Shown: in pieces, positions 25,201-34,835 of the stretch | Layout of the letters: each line of letters opens with the position of its first letter | Numbering within the stretch: position 1 is the stretch's first letter | DNA from: Lachnospiraceae bacterium | GTDB lineage: Bacteria; Bacillota; Clostridia; Lachnospirales; Lachnospiraceae | DNA length: 64,000 nucleotides | Reading direction: 5' to 3' | NCBI GenBank assembly: GCA_022845895.1 | Contig: AP025573.1 | Coordinates: forward strand, 174,001 to 238,000 | Notes under the pieces: generated by a model | Databases searched by the model: none | Told to the model about the DNA's origin: nothing | The model's input: only the letters and a program-made list of their open reading frames with translations | Translations under genes and position numbers: made by a program

Positions 25201-26128
25201 TACGGTTCTTCGTACTGGGTTTCTTCAGCGCTTCGGTCATCCCCTTGATGGAGGAAGAATACTTGAGGGGCGACATTCCGGTTGCCTTCTTAAACTGCTT
25301 GGAGAAGTAGGGGAGTGAGCTGTAGGACAGAAAATATGCAATCTCCGTATAATTCATGCTGCCCTCGCGGATGATTTCCTTGGCCCGCTCTATCTTCATC
25401 GTATTGAAATAATCGATGGCTCCGCATCCTTCCTTATCATGAAACAGAGTCTGAAGGGCAGAGCGGCTGATAGAGAAGTCTTCACAGATGGCGGAGACCG
25501 TGAGCCGTTCGCAGATATGGTATCCCATGTACTGGATAATCTGATCAAGGAGTGTTTCATTCGCCATCTCCTTTTCCGGTGAAGACCTTCTTACCAGGGT
25601 CTGGGCGTGTCCTGCGCTTTCCTGATGGTTCCGGCAGACAGTAATTAGGAATAGTTCTAAGTATTGCAGAATCATCTGCTCTGAAGCAAAAGGTGTCTCA
25701 CTCTTAATCTGGACCTGCTCTATGGAAGGAATGTGTATCGGTGTGGAAAATGTATCCCTTGCCTCTCTGATAATGAGTGATATGAGGGAGCGCTCCTGCA
25801 TGTCCAGGGTAAAGCTTTTATTGCAGAAGAAGGATATGGCCGGAGACTCTGTCGTGAAGGATACCGCGACAAGGTTCGGCGAATTCTTCCCGATGGACCG
25901 TATGGCATGGAATTCATTCGGCTTATGAAAAATGATGTCTCCTGTGTTGAGCGTCAGCCAGTCGTCGTCGGAGCGGACGGAGACTGTTCCTTTATCTACA
26001 TACAGAAATTCCCAGAAATCATGGGATTCCCCCTGAAAAATAAAATCCTTCATGTATTCAAAATAGTGAAGGGTGATAACGGAGTCTATTACAATATCGC
26101 GTTTGAGACGTGTCTTAATATAAGTCAT
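25160..26128 (-). CDS. AraC family transcriptional regulator with cupin domain
   Basis: The 322-residue regulator starts at 26128 behind AAGGAGGA. Residues ~25-110 are a cupin sugar-sensing domain (HDFWEFLYVDKGTVSVRSDDDWLTLNTGDIIFHKPNEFHAI). The last ~100 residues hold two AraC helix-turn-helix units (FSISRSALQTLFHDKEG, then YTEIAYFLSYSSLPYFSKQFKKATGMSPLKY). It is divergent from the glycosidase-oxidoreductase-ABC transporter operon, which it most likely activates in response to the imported sugar. Its C-terminal tail is encoded by a repeat-like element. Confidence 0.92.
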   Translation of the reverse strand: MTYIKTRLKRDIVIDSVITLHYFEYMKDFIFQGESHDFWEFLYVDKGTVSVRSDDDWLTLNTGDIIFHKPNEFHAIRSIGKNSPNLVAVSFTTESPAISFFCNKSFTLDMQERSLISLIIREARDTFSTPIHIPSIEQVQIKSETPFASEQMILQYLELFLITVCRNHQESAGHAQTLVRRSSPEKEMANETLLDQIIQYMGYHICERLTVSAICEDFSISRSALQTLFHDKEGCGAIDYFNTMKIERAKEIIREGSMNYTEIAYFLSYSSLPYFSKQFKKATGMSPLKYSSSIKGMTEALKKPSTKNRKREVKYPAAKNGA

Positions 26129-26279
26129 GATACATTCCTCCTTAAAAGTCATTCTAGCAGAATCAGGATAATATGACAATAATAGCAGACAATCCTGTAA
26201 GTAAAATTGTGCAGAAGCCAATATAATGGTAGAAAATGGTAAATATATATAGGCACTATTGCCAAAAGAGAGGGACGAT

Positions 26280-28169
26280 ATGACAAGTGTAAAAGCAAAT
26301 GATATGGAAATAAGCCTGGATGAGAAAAGTCTTTGCTGCACATTCAGAAAAGGAAAAGAGAGCTGGAGCTGGAGAGAGGAGGCAAAGGCAAGGCTGGAAT
26401 GCAAGGAGGGCACATTCTGCTTTCAAGATGCAGTCATGGTGACACATAAAGTGATGGAAACCGGTCTGGGGAATGGAATCCAGAGCCACTTTGAAGGATT
26501 TGAGGTGGATGGCAATAAAGTACCTTATGCTTTTGACACGATTGTCTGGATAGAAGCAGCTACCGGGGACGTGTTCTGCGAGTGGATACCGCTGTGTGAA
26601 GAGGGGCTTCACGTAAAAGCTGTATACTGGCCGGGAGAGATGGCATTTGAGGAGAAGAAGGAGAGCTGGTACACGCTTTTAAACCACCAGCAGGGGCTGA
26701 TGATTCCGAACAACTGGGAGACAGAGCTTACGTCCGTAGTGTTTGACGGATTCTTCGGTACCGCCGGCGGTTATATGCCGTGGATAGCCCAGGTCAGGGA
26801 CCGGGCAGGGTATATCGCAATCTGCACCACGCCGTGGAATGCAGGCTACAATGCAGAACACCCGGCGGGGGGGCCGTACACCCACACGGGGATCCGGTTT
26901 GAGCCAAGCCTTGGTAAGATGGAATACCGCAGAGTTGTGAGATACACCTTTTTGAATGACTGTGATTATAATGATATCTGCAAGGTATACCGAATCTACG
27001 TAAAAGAACAGGGAAGGCTGCGGACTCTTACAGAAAAAGCGGCAAGAAATCCTTCAGTGGACAGGCTCATAGGGTGTGCCTTTGTACATAAGGGGATTAA
27101 GAATGCTGTACAGGAGGATTCCGATTTTTATGACCCGGAAGCACCGGATAAAAACAACAGCCTGACAACCTTTGCGGACAGGGAGAAGGAGATGCGCCGC
27201 CTGAAAGAGCTTGGGGTAGAGAAGCTATATCTTCATCTGGACGGATGGGCGGAGCCGGGATATGACAACCAGCACCCGGACTACTACCCGGCATGTGAAG
27301 CGGCAGGCGGATGGAAAGGTATGAAATCCCTTGCGGATACGATGCATGAGCTTGGCTATCTGTTCGGTGTCCATGACCAGTACCGCGATTACTACCTGGC
27401 ATCCCCAAGCTACGACGAGCACTATGCATGCAGGCTTGCGGACGGTACGGTTCCGACCCACCAGAGATGGGCGGGAGGCCCGCAGGCATTCCTGTGCGGT
27501 TCACAGGCCCCCTTTTATGTAAAGCGTAATTTTTCAAGGATCAGGCGCCATGATATTCGATTAGACTGTGCCTATCTTGATGTGTTCACCTGCAATGAGG
27601 GGGATGAATGTGCGAACCCGTTCCACAGGATGACAAGGCGTGACTGCTGCGATTACCGGAACCAGTGCTTTGAATACCTTATGTCAGTGGGGCTGCTCCC
27701 AAGTTCGGAAGAGGTGAGCGACTGGTGCATCCCAAGCCTGGTATTCTGCCACTACGCGCCGTATGACTTTATGATGAGGGAGCCGGGCGCACCTAAGGAG
27801 GGGATTCCGGTACCGCTTTATAACCTTGTATACCACGACTGCATCATTGAGCCGTGGATGATGGAAAAGGTGAGTGAAAAAGAAGATTATATGCTATATG
27901 CGCTTTTAAACGGAGGAGCACCATATTTAATCAGGGAGGGAGCGTACCCGAACACGGACGGCTCCTTTGAAGTCGGGGCAGAGGTGGCGATAGAAGATAA
28001 CATCAGGAGAAGCCGGATTGTCTCTGATTTGCATAAAAAGGTTGCAAAATGCGAGATGATACGGCATGAGATGGTCGATGGCGACTGCCAGGTACAAAGG
28101 ACGTATTTTGCAGATGGGACGACAGTGACTGTCGATTTCAATAAGCAAGAGTATGTGATAGCCGGATAA
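26280..28169 (+). CDS. Putative glycoside hydrolase, DUF5696-like
   Basis: The start is at 26280 behind AGAGGGACG; a TTG 21 bp upstream is not needed. The 629-residue protein has an N-terminal beta-rich part (1-230) and a TIM-barrel-like part from ~250. RYTFLNDCDYNDICKVYRIYVKEQG and PSVDRLIGCAF match the DUF5696 family, related in layout to GH101-type endoglycosidases. IRLDCAYLDVF near residue 425 ends in a likely catalytic Asp, with PSSEEVSDW downstream as a second acid. No signal peptide is present, so it acts on imported oligosaccharides. It heads an operon with a Gfo/Idh/MocA oxidoreductase and a sugar ABC transporter. Confidence 0.7.
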   Translation: MTSVKANDMEISLDEKSLCCTFRKGKESWSWREEAKARLECKEGTFCFQDAVMVTHKVMETGLGNGIQSHFEGFEVDGNKVPYAFDTIVWIEAATGDVFCEWIPLCEEGLHVKAVYWPGEMAFEEKKESWYTLLNHQQGLMIPNNWETELTSVVFDGFFGTAGGYMPWIAQVRDRAGYIAICTTPWNAGYNAEHPAGGPYTHTGIRFEPSLGKMEYRRVVRYTFLNDCDYNDICKVYRIYVKEQGRLRTLTEKAARNPSVDRLIGCAFVHKGIKNAVQEDSDFYDPEAPDKNNSLTTFADREKEMRRLKELGVEKLYLHLDGWAEPGYDNQHPDYYPACEAAGGWKGMKSLADTMHELGYLFGVHDQYRDYYLASPSYDEHYACRLADGTVPTHQRWAGGPQAFLCGSQAPFYVKRNFSRIRRHDIRLDCAYLDVFTCNEGDECANPFHRMTRRDCCDYRNQCFEYLMSVGLLPSSEEVSDWCIPSLVFCHYAPYDFMMREPGAPKEGIPVPLYNLVYHDCIIEPWMMEKVSEKEDYMLYALLNGGAPYLIREGAYPNTDGSFEVGAEVAIEDNIRRSRIVSDLHKKVAKCEMIRHEMVDGDCQVQRTYFADGTTVTVDFNKQEYVIAG

Positions 28170-28184
28170 AAAGGAGAGGATATT

Positions 28185-29507
28185 ATGGGAACATGTGTGA
28201 CTGTCGCGATTGCGGGGCTTGGCAGCAGAGGGCATGACGTATATGCCCAGGCGGCAAAAGTATACCCGGACAAAATGAAAATAGCTGCTGTGGCTGACAC
28301 GGATCCGGCCAGGGTGGAATATGCGGCCAGGGAATTTGGCATTCCAAAGGAGTCCTGCTTTGCAAGTGCAGAGGACATGCTTCAGGCAGACCGTCTGGCG
28401 GATGTGATGTTTATTGCCACACAGGACAGGCAGCATGTGGGGCACGCGATTCCTGCACTGGAAAAGGGGTATCATCTTCTGCTGGAGAAGCCTGTTTCAC
28501 CTGATCCGGAGGAGTTTGAAATACTTTCCAGAACAGCAAAGGAGTGTAAGCGCAATGTAATCGTCTGCCATGTACTCCGCTATACGCCGATATACAGAAA
28601 GGTGAAAGAATTGATAGAGGCAGGGGAAATCGGTGACGTCGTCTCCATTGCGGCAATAGAGAATGTAGGATGGTTCCATCAGGCCCACAGTTTCGTGCGG
28701 GGGAACTGGGCGGATGCAGACAAGACAAGCCCTATGATACTGCAGAAAAGCTGCCACGATATGGATCTGTATCTGTGGCTGGCGGGAAAGACGTGCAAGT
28801 CACTGTCCTCCTATGGGAATACGTACCTGTTTAAAGAGGAGCAGGCCCCGAGGGGCAGCACAAAGCGCTGCCTGGACGGCTGTGCGGCCAAGGAGGGCTG
28901 TCCCTTTGATGCGGAAGCGATTTACATGGACAATAAGCTGATTGGATACAACAGCGGCAACAGAATCTGGCCGCTTAATGTACTGGCACCTGGAGAACCG
29001 ACCGAAGAAAAGATAAAGGAGGCTATCGAGACAGGACCCTACGGCAGATGCGTGTATCACTGTGACAACAATGTGGTGGACCACCAGGTGGTAAATCTGA
29101 ACATGACAGACAATACGACCATGAGCTTTACCATGTGTGCATTTTCGGCGGATACTTCCAGGTACGCAAGGTTTATGGGTACGAAGGGTGAGCTGATTGT
29201 CAATATGGATGTCAATACATTTGACAGAAATGAAATAGTTATACGAAAATTCAATCCGCACATCACAGAGACACATGTGGATATCGCCTCTCTGTCTGAT
29301 GATTTTTCAGGCCATGGGGGCGGTGATATGAAGATGGTAGAGGAATTTGTTGATATTGTAAGCGGACGGATACAAGAGAGTCCCAATGTAACCTCCCTGG
29401 ATAGATCTCTGGAGAGCCATTACTGCGCTCTTGCAGCGGAAGAATCAAGAATCCGCGGCGGGGCAGTGATAGAGCTGGATACATTCTGCAGTCAATTCAG
29501 TATGTAG
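28185..29507 (+). CDS. Gfo/Idh/MocA family oxidoreductase
   Basis: The 440-residue protein has an N-terminal NAD(P)-binding fold (IAGLGSRGHDVY, AVADTDPARVEYAAREFGI) and the family motif LLLEKPVSP near residue 100, with the catalytic lysine. A central insertion (RCLDGCAAKEGCPFDAEAIY) is rich in cysteine and is typical of one bacterial sugar-oxidoreductase branch. It would oxidise or epimerise a sugar or cyclitol, possibly the glycone released by the preceding glycosidase. AAAAGGAGAGG precedes the ATG, 15 bp after the glycosidase stop. Confidence 0.88.
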   Translation: MGTCVTVAIAGLGSRGHDVYAQAAKVYPDKMKIAAVADTDPARVEYAAREFGIPKESCFASAEDMLQADRLADVMFIATQDRQHVGHAIPALEKGYHLLLEKPVSPDPEEFEILSRTAKECKRNVIVCHVLRYTPIYRKVKELIEAGEIGDVVSIAAIENVGWFHQAHSFVRGNWADADKTSPMILQKSCHDMDLYLWLAGKTCKSLSSYGNTYLFKEEQAPRGSTKRCLDGCAAKEGCPFDAEAIYMDNKLIGYNSGNRIWPLNVLAPGEPTEEKIKEAIETGPYGRCVYHCDNNVVDHQVVNLNMTDNTTMSFTMCAFSADTSRYARFMGTKGELIVNMDVNTFDRNEIVIRKFNPHITETHVDIASLSDDFSGHGGGDMKMVEEFVDIVSGRIQESPNVTSLDRSLESHYCALAAEESRIRGGAVIELDTFCSQFSM

Positions 29508-29597
29508 CTTCTTAGCCAAAGAAGCATCATATAAACCGGCCGGTTCCGGAATCGGTCGGAGAAACAAGAAAACCTACTAGAAAGAAGGAGGAAAGTT

Positions 29598-30881
29598 ATG
29601 AGAAAGAACTTAAAAAAACTGGCAGCTCTTGGACTTGCATTTGTAATGGGGGCAGCTCTGCTGGCAGGCTGTGGAAACGGCAAAGGAGAGAGTTCAGGCA
29701 GTGGTGGCAAGACAAAATTAACATTTGGAATCTGGGACGAGAACCAGAGGCCCGCGATGGAGGCGCTCGTTGATGCATATGAAGCAGAGCATAAAGACGT
29801 GACCGTCGAAATACAGCTCACCCCATATAAGGGAAGTGAATACTGGACGAAGTTAGAGGCTTCAGCGACAGGCGGAAAGGCTCCGGATGTATTCTGGCTG
29901 AATGTGCTACATGTGGACTCTTATGTAGACGGCGGCATTCTGGCAGATCTGACAGATGCAATTGCCGATTCAGACATTCCGGACAATTATTCAGAGACGC
30001 TGATTGATAACTATGTGCGGGATGGCGCTAACTATGCAGTTCCAAAAGACTTTGATACCAATGCGCTCTGGTACAACAAAGAGATCTTTGACGCGGCAGG
30101 GGTGGCTTATCCGACGGATGATATGGACTATGAAGATCTAAAGGCGCTGGCCTTGGAATTACAGGCAGCAGGTCTTGAGGATGGGGTATATCCGTTTGCC
30201 TGCCCGGTCGATTTCCAGACATGGTATTACCAGACCATATATGCGAATGGCGGCTGGATATTGAATGACGATGCAACCGAGACAGGATACGCAGATGCTA
30301 AGACCCAGGAAGGCATCCAGTGCTGGATTGACTTTATCGAGGCAGGGCTTTCACCAAAGGCTTCAGCGCTGGCTGAGACTACGCCAGATGCTATGTTCTC
30401 GGGCGGCCAGCTTGCCATGAACTTCGCAGGCTCCTACATGGTACCGGAATATGCGGGTAACGATGCAATAGCAGATAAGGTTGACTGTGTAGAGATTCCT
30501 ACCTTTAACGGGGTGGAAGACAACTGCATCAACGGACTTGGATACGCCGTATACGAAGGAAGCAAGAATAAGGATGCCGCTACAGAATTTGCAATCTGGC
30601 TTGGAAGCGAAGAGGCGATGAAGATCCAGGGCGAGACCGGCGTTGTCATCTCTGCAAGGACGGACGCACAGAAATATTTTGCAGAAGCAAACCCGGATTA
30701 CAACCTTGCGGCATACACGAATCATGCAGACGAGGCATATCCGCTGCCTGTGTGCCTGAAGGCGGCAGAGCTGTATGATCTGGAATCCACATGGCTGACA
30801 AAAGCATATACAGGCGAAATGACGCTGGAAGATGCTTGTAAAGAACTGAAAACAGAAGCAGACGCACTGCTGGCAAAATAG
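29598..30881 (+). CDS. Sugar ABC transporter substrate-binding lipoprotein (family 1)
   Basis: A lipoprotein signal (KNLKKLAALGLAFVMGAALLAGC) places the mature 400-residue protein on the outer membrane face at Cys24. The rest is a family-1 extracellular solute-binding protein (KLTFGIWDENQRPAMEALVDAYEAEHKDVTVEIQ..., GKAPDVFWLN, NFAGSYMVPEY, GLGYAVYEGSKNKDAATEFAIWLGSEEAM). It captures the sugar for the two permeases directly downstream. The ATP-hydrolysing subunit is not in this operon and is presumably a shared MsmK-type ATPase elsewhere. Confidence 0.95.
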   Translation: MRKNLKKLAALGLAFVMGAALLAGCGNGKGESSGSGGKTKLTFGIWDENQRPAMEALVDAYEAEHKDVTVEIQLTPYKGSEYWTKLEASATGGKAPDVFWLNVLHVDSYVDGGILADLTDAIADSDIPDNYSETLIDNYVRDGANYAVPKDFDTNALWYNKEIFDAAGVAYPTDDMDYEDLKALALELQAAGLEDGVYPFACPVDFQTWYYQTIYANGGWILNDDATETGYADAKTQEGIQCWIDFIEAGLSPKASALAETTPDAMFSGGQLAMNFAGSYMVPEYAGNDAIADKVDCVEIPTFNGVEDNCINGLGYAVYEGSKNKDAATEFAIWLGSEEAMKIQGETGVVISARTDAQKYFAEANPDYNLAAYTNHADEAYPLPVCLKAAELYDLESTWLTKAYTGEMTLEDACKELKTEADALLAK

Positions 30882-30900
30882 AAAGTAGACAGGTGAGAGT

Positions 30901-31827
30901 ATGGCTGGTGAAAAAGTAAAAGCAGGCATACCGAAGAGACGGGCAGGCAGCAGAGAGAAAAAAGACTGGGTAGCTGCGTATATATTTATCGCACCGGTCA
31001 CTTTAGGGCTTCTCGTATTTTATATCTGGCCGTTTATTCAGAACGTCTGGTTTAGTTTTAATGAGGTCAGCAAATTTAATGTAGCTACTTTTGTCGGGCT
31101 GCAGAACTACATAGACATATTTAAGGATTCGGAAGTGTGGAGAACCTTTGGCAATACGCTCAAGTATGTTATCTTCACGGTGCCGATTGGAATCTTCCTA
31201 TCCATCTTTCTGGCCGCGCTTTTGAATTCCAAGATAAGAGGAACCTCTATATACAGGACACTGTATTTTCTTCCGTCTGTAACGATGGCGGCAGCAGTAT
31301 CTATGGTATGGAAGTGGATTTATAACGAGAAGATGGGTATCCTGAACAGCGTGATTGAGGGGCTTGGAGGAGAGGGCCATGGATGGCTTACGAATGGATC
31401 TACTGCGCTCTTTATGATAATGCTGGTAGGTATCTGGATGACAGTGGGATACAATATGATTATTCTGCTTGCCGGCATGCAGGGGATATCCCGGTCTTAC
31501 TATGAAGCAGCATCCATTGATGGGGCCGGTACCTTTGCACAGTTTTTCAAGATTACCATACCAATGCTGACCCCGACAATATTTTTCGTCTTAATAACGT
31601 CCATTATCAGCGGATTCCAAGTGTTTGATGTCATCTACATGATGATAGGCAAGACGAATCCGGCATATGAAAATACGCAGACGGTTGTTATGCTGTTCTA
31701 CCGTCAGGCATTCGATTATGGGCATAAAGGGTATGCTGCGGCGATATCGATTCTTATATTTGCCGTTATCATGATTGTGACAGTAATCCAGTTGATTGGC
31801 CAGAAAAAATGGGTCAACTACGAATAG
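30901..31827 (+). CDS. Sugar ABC transporter permease (MalF type)
   Basis: The 308-residue membrane protein has six hydrophobic helices and the EAA loop YYEAASIDGAGTFAQFFKITIPMLTP near residue 200, which docks the ATPase. It starts 19 bp after the binding-protein gene. It pairs with the MalG-type permease that follows to form the channel. Confidence 0.95.
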   Translation: MAGEKVKAGIPKRRAGSREKKDWVAAYIFIAPVTLGLLVFYIWPFIQNVWFSFNEVSKFNVATFVGLQNYIDIFKDSEVWRTFGNTLKYVIFTVPIGIFLSIFLAALLNSKIRGTSIYRTLYFLPSVTMAAAVSMVWKWIYNEKMGILNSVIEGLGGEGHGWLTNGSTALFMIMLVGIWMTVGYNMIILLAGMQGISRSYYEAASIDGAGTFAQFFKITIPMLTPTIFFVLITSIISGFQVFDVIYMMIGKTNPAYENTQTVVMLFYRQAFDYGHKGYAAAISILIFAVIMIVTVIQLIGQKKWVNYE

Positions 31828-31840
31828 GAAGGAGAAGTGC

Positions 31841-32668
31841 ATGAAAAATAAAGCGAGTACCAAAAAAATCATTGTGCATGTGATTCTTCTTGCAGGTGTT
31901 GCAATCGTGGTATTTCCATTTATATGGATGGTACTTACATCCTTTAAGACGGCAGGTGAAGCAATGCAGATTCCGCCCACCTTCTTTCCAAAACAGTTCT
32001 TACTGGATGCGTACACACAGATAGTCACAGCACTGCCGTTTGCAAGAGTGTACCTGAACACAATCATATCTACGCTTGTTACGACAGCGGTACAGGTAAC
32101 ATTCTGCTCTATGGCTGCTTATGCATTTGCGCGGATTGAATTTCCGTTCAAAAATGCAATATTTATCCTGATTTTATCCGTACTTATGGTTCCGGGACAG
32201 ATCTTCCTGATTCCACAGTACCTGATTATTCAGAAAGTCGGTCTTCTTGACACGATACCTGCGCTTTTTCTGCCGAACCTCTTCAGTGCATTTGGTACGT
32301 TCCTTCTGAGACAGTTCTTTATGTCTCTTCCAAAGGAACTTGAGGAGGCTGCGATACTGGACGGCTGCAACCGATTCCAGATATTTGGAAAGATTATGCT
32401 GCCGCTGGTGAAGCCGGGCATCGTGTCGCTGGTAATCTTTACGGCAAAATTTGCCTGGAATGACTTTATGTGGCCGCTGATCGTCAACACATCCCCGAAG
32501 ATGATGACACTTGGTCCGGCGCTTGCCACCTTACAGGGGCAGTACACGACAAAGTATCCGATGCAGATGGCCGGTGCGGTCATGGCGGTCATTCCCATCA
32601 TCGTATTGTTTTTCATCTTCCAGAGACAGTTTATCGAAGGTGTGGCACAGTCCGGTATCAAAGGCTAA
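31841..32668 (+). CDS. Sugar ABC transporter permease (MalG type)
   Basis: The 275-residue membrane protein starts at 31841 behind GGAAGGAGAAG; an upstream in-frame ATG overlaps the previous gene and is not used. It shows the MalG features: FPFIWMVLTSFKTAGEAM near the N-terminus, six helices, and the EAA loop ELEEAAILDGCNRFQIFGKIMLPLVKPG near residue 170, ending with FIEGVAQSGIKG. It is the last transporter gene before a hairpin terminator. Confidence 0.95.
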   Translation: MKNKASTKKIIVHVILLAGVAIVVFPFIWMVLTSFKTAGEAMQIPPTFFPKQFLLDAYTQIVTALPFARVYLNTIISTLVTTAVQVTFCSMAAYAFARIEFPFKNAIFILILSVLMVPGQIFLIPQYLIIQKVGLLDTIPALFLPNLFSAFGTFLLRQFFMSLPKELEEAAILDGCNRFQIFGKIMLPLVKPGIVSLVIFTAKFAWNDFMWPLIVNTSPKMMTLGPALATLQGQYTTKYPMQMAGAVMAVIPIIVLFFIFQRQFIEGVAQSGIKG

Positions 32669-32684
32669 AGAGTCGTTTATTTAC

Positions 32685-32720
32685 ATGGGAGTGGAGGGTA
32701 GAACCTTCTCTCCCATTTTC
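32685..32720 (+). terminator. Hairpin terminator after the sugar ABC operon
   Basis: ATGGGAG pairs with CTCCCAT, with further pairing inside the loop (AGGGT/ACCTT), followed by TTTTC. The U-tract is short. Confidence 0.65.
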
Positions 32721-32781
32721 ATAATACAGGAACCTTCTTTGTGAGATGACGGGTAATAGGGAGTATGAAGGGAGAAGCAGT

Positions 32782-33348
32782 ATGGAGATGAGGAAAAAGA
32801 CAATTGAGGAAATGATGAAAAGCGGTGAGATGTACAATTCATCAGACGATGCTCTGTATGAGGAACAATGGCGCCTCAATGATATCGTCTATGACTATAA
32901 CCAGACCAGACCTTCCGACAGAGAGCGGCAGCAGAGGCTTCTTCATAATCTTCTGGGCGGCATTGGTGAGCACTGTGTGATAGAACCACCTCTGCGGGCA
33001 AGCTGGGGTAAGAATACCTACCTTGGAGATGACGTCTATGTCAACTTCAATCTGACGCTGGTCGATGATACGGATATCTGTATCGGTGACGGGGTCATGA
33101 TTGGGCCAAACGTAACGATTGCCACAGCGGCGCATCCTCTCGACGCGGGCTTGAGAAGACAGGGGATGCAGATGAATCGCCCGGTTACGATAGGCAGCGG
33201 GGCATGGATCGGCGCAGGAGTAATAATCCTTCCGGGCGTGACGATTGGAGAGAATACCACAATCGGGGCCGGGAGCATAGTGACGAACGATATTCCCGCT
33301 GATGTGGTGGCATACGGAAATCCCTGCAGGGTGAGAAAAGAACTGTAA
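32782..33348 (+). CDS. Maltose/galactoside O-acetyltransferase-like protein (LacA/Maa type)
   Basis: The 188-residue protein begins KKTIEEMMKSGEMYNSSDDALYEEQWR, the Maa/LacA N-terminal helical domain, and continues as a left-handed beta-helix built from hexapeptide repeats (VTIATAAHPLDAGLRRQGMQMNRPVTIGSGAWIGAGVIILPGVTIGE). The active-site His lies in AAHPLD near residue 115. It moves an acetyl group from acetyl-CoA to a sugar hydroxyl. The start at 32782 follows AAGGGAGA; an ATG 36 bp upstream has no such site. It probably belongs functionally to the sugar locus upstream. Confidence 0.92.
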   Translation: MEMRKKTIEEMMKSGEMYNSSDDALYEEQWRLNDIVYDYNQTRPSDRERQQRLLHNLLGGIGEHCVIEPPLRASWGKNTYLGDDVYVNFNLTLVDDTDICIGDGVMIGPNVTIATAAHPLDAGLRRQGMQMNRPVTIGSGAWIGAGVIILPGVTIGENTTIGAGSIVTNDIPADVVAYGNPCRVRKEL

Positions 33349-33410
33349 TGACAGATAAGATGCCTTCATCTGGATCATATAGGAAACACTGTTGCGGAGT
33401 GCAGGTCTCT

Positions 33411-34043
33411 TTAGACCTCCTCCGTTTCATATTTTTTGAATATGCTGCTGAATAAAATGCAGGCCGTAAAAGAGAATACGGAGAAGCCGCAGATGCCGCT
33501 GAGCACGACGACAAGGGCAAAGGTCTTAGTGGAAAAGGTGCAGAGAAACACGATAAGCGCATGGCCTGCCAGCAGAAGAAACGTGTAAGGCAGGTGGGCA
33601 ATAGCCATGAGCGCGGCATTTTTCAATGCCTGTCTGGTGGTGCAGACAAAGTGGGATATTACCGGGAAGATATAAACGAACATGGAGAATAATATACCGC
33701 ATATGACCCAGAGCCCGGTACGGACAACTGCAAATAACACCGTGTCCTGAAAATTGATAATGTAAAAGTCCATGCCAAGGAATAGAGATACGGCAATTAG
33801 GAGCAGCCAGACAATGGTACTCTGCTTAAAGTTCTGCCGGAAGGATTTCCAGAAGTTCTGCCAGATATACGGGTCTTCCCCCCGCACCATCTTAAGGCTG
33901 ACGTAATAAAGGGCACTGATGGACGCACCTATCGTAATGACAGGCACACAGCTCAGGATAAAGATCAAATTCAGAACGACTAAATCAAATATTTTGGCAA
34001 TAAACTGCATAACCGCATTATCAGGGCTAAATAAACTTCTCAT
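33411..34043 (-). CDS. DUF624 (YesL-like) membrane protein
   Basis: The 210-residue protein has five to six hydrophobic segments and the DUF624 head FSPDNAVMQFIAKIFDLVVLNLIFILSCVPVITIGAS followed by YYVSLKMVRGEDPYIWQNFWKSFRQNFKQ. Family members such as B. subtilis YesL usually lie with carbohydrate ABC transporters and have no proven function. It is convergent with the acetyltransferase gene and divergent from the one-TM protein gene. Confidence 0.88.
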   Translation of the reverse strand: MRSLFSPDNAVMQFIAKIFDLVVLNLIFILSCVPVITIGASISALYYVSLKMVRGEDPYIWQNFWKSFRQNFKQSTIVWLLLIAVSLFLGMDFYIINFQDTVLFAVVRTGLWVICGILFSMFVYIFPVISHFVCTTRQALKNAALMAIAHLPYTFLLLAGHALIVFLCTFSTKTFALVVVLSGICGFSVFSFTACILFSSIFKKYETEEV

Positions 34044-34177
34044 AGGTTCCCCTTCTTATCTTTGGATTTTATAACGCCCTAAACGGGCTGCATATAGATA
34101 GTATACCGAAAACGGCTGTTAAAAGCAACGTGACACTGATGAATATAGCAGGAATTTACTAAGGAAGGAATACGGGT

Positions 34178-34780
34178 ATGGAACAGAAGCGCGAATCCGA
34201 TATGACCAAAAAAGAAAAGAGACAGTTAGAAATCAGGAAGCTTAAGGCAATGAGTACCGGCGGTAAGATAGAATACATCTGGATGTACTACAAAGTATGG
34301 TTCGCGGCTGCACTGCTGGCTGCAGCGGCAGTCTATCTTGGGGTAGCTATATATCAGGGCAGCAAGACTAACGTAGTAGTAAGCGTGGTAATCGTCGGCG
34401 GCAATGCACAGGATACGGATAAGCTGGAACGGGAGATAAAAGAGTATCTTCATGCCGATGAAAAGCATGATATAGTGCGGATCCAGGCGAACATATCCGG
34501 GGAGGATGATACTTCCGCATCCGAGACGGCGCTCACGACTTTGATTGGTGCCAATTCCGTCGATGTGCTCATCTGCCCCGAGGAGGTATATGTTAAATAT
34601 AAGGAGCAGGGCGGATTTGACGGTGATGCGCTTGTGCTTGCCAATAAAGGGGCAATAAAGGAACTGGTGGACGTACAGTACGATGAGATCTATGCGGGCA
34701 TACCCGTCAATGCGCAGCATAAGCAGGCGGCGCGGAAGGTATTAGAATTATTAAATGACATTGACAATATGTGGAAATAG
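34178..34780 (+). CDS. Hypothetical single-TM protein
   Basis: This 200-residue protein has a charged cytoplasmic start ([26 protein letters not shown]), one membrane helix near residues 40-60 and an outside domain ([26 protein letters not shown]..., [23 protein letters not shown]). Similar proteins stand next to YesL-type genes in Lachnospiraceae, as here, where the two genes are divergent with 134 bp between them. No function is known to me. Confidence 0.7.
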   Translation: MEQKRESDMTKKEKRQLEIRKLKAMSTGGKIEYIWMYYKVWFAAALLAAAAVYLGVAIYQGSKTNVVVSVVIVGGNAQDTDKLEREIKEYLHADEKHDIVRIQANISGEDDTSASETALTTLIGANSVDVLICPEEVYVKYKEQGGFDGDALVLANKGAIKELVDVQYDEIYAGIPVNAQHKQAARKVLELLNDIDNMWK

Positions 34781-34835
34781 GTTTACACTAATAATAGTAA
34801 CAATTATCGATATTGCATCGGAAAGGAGTACTATT

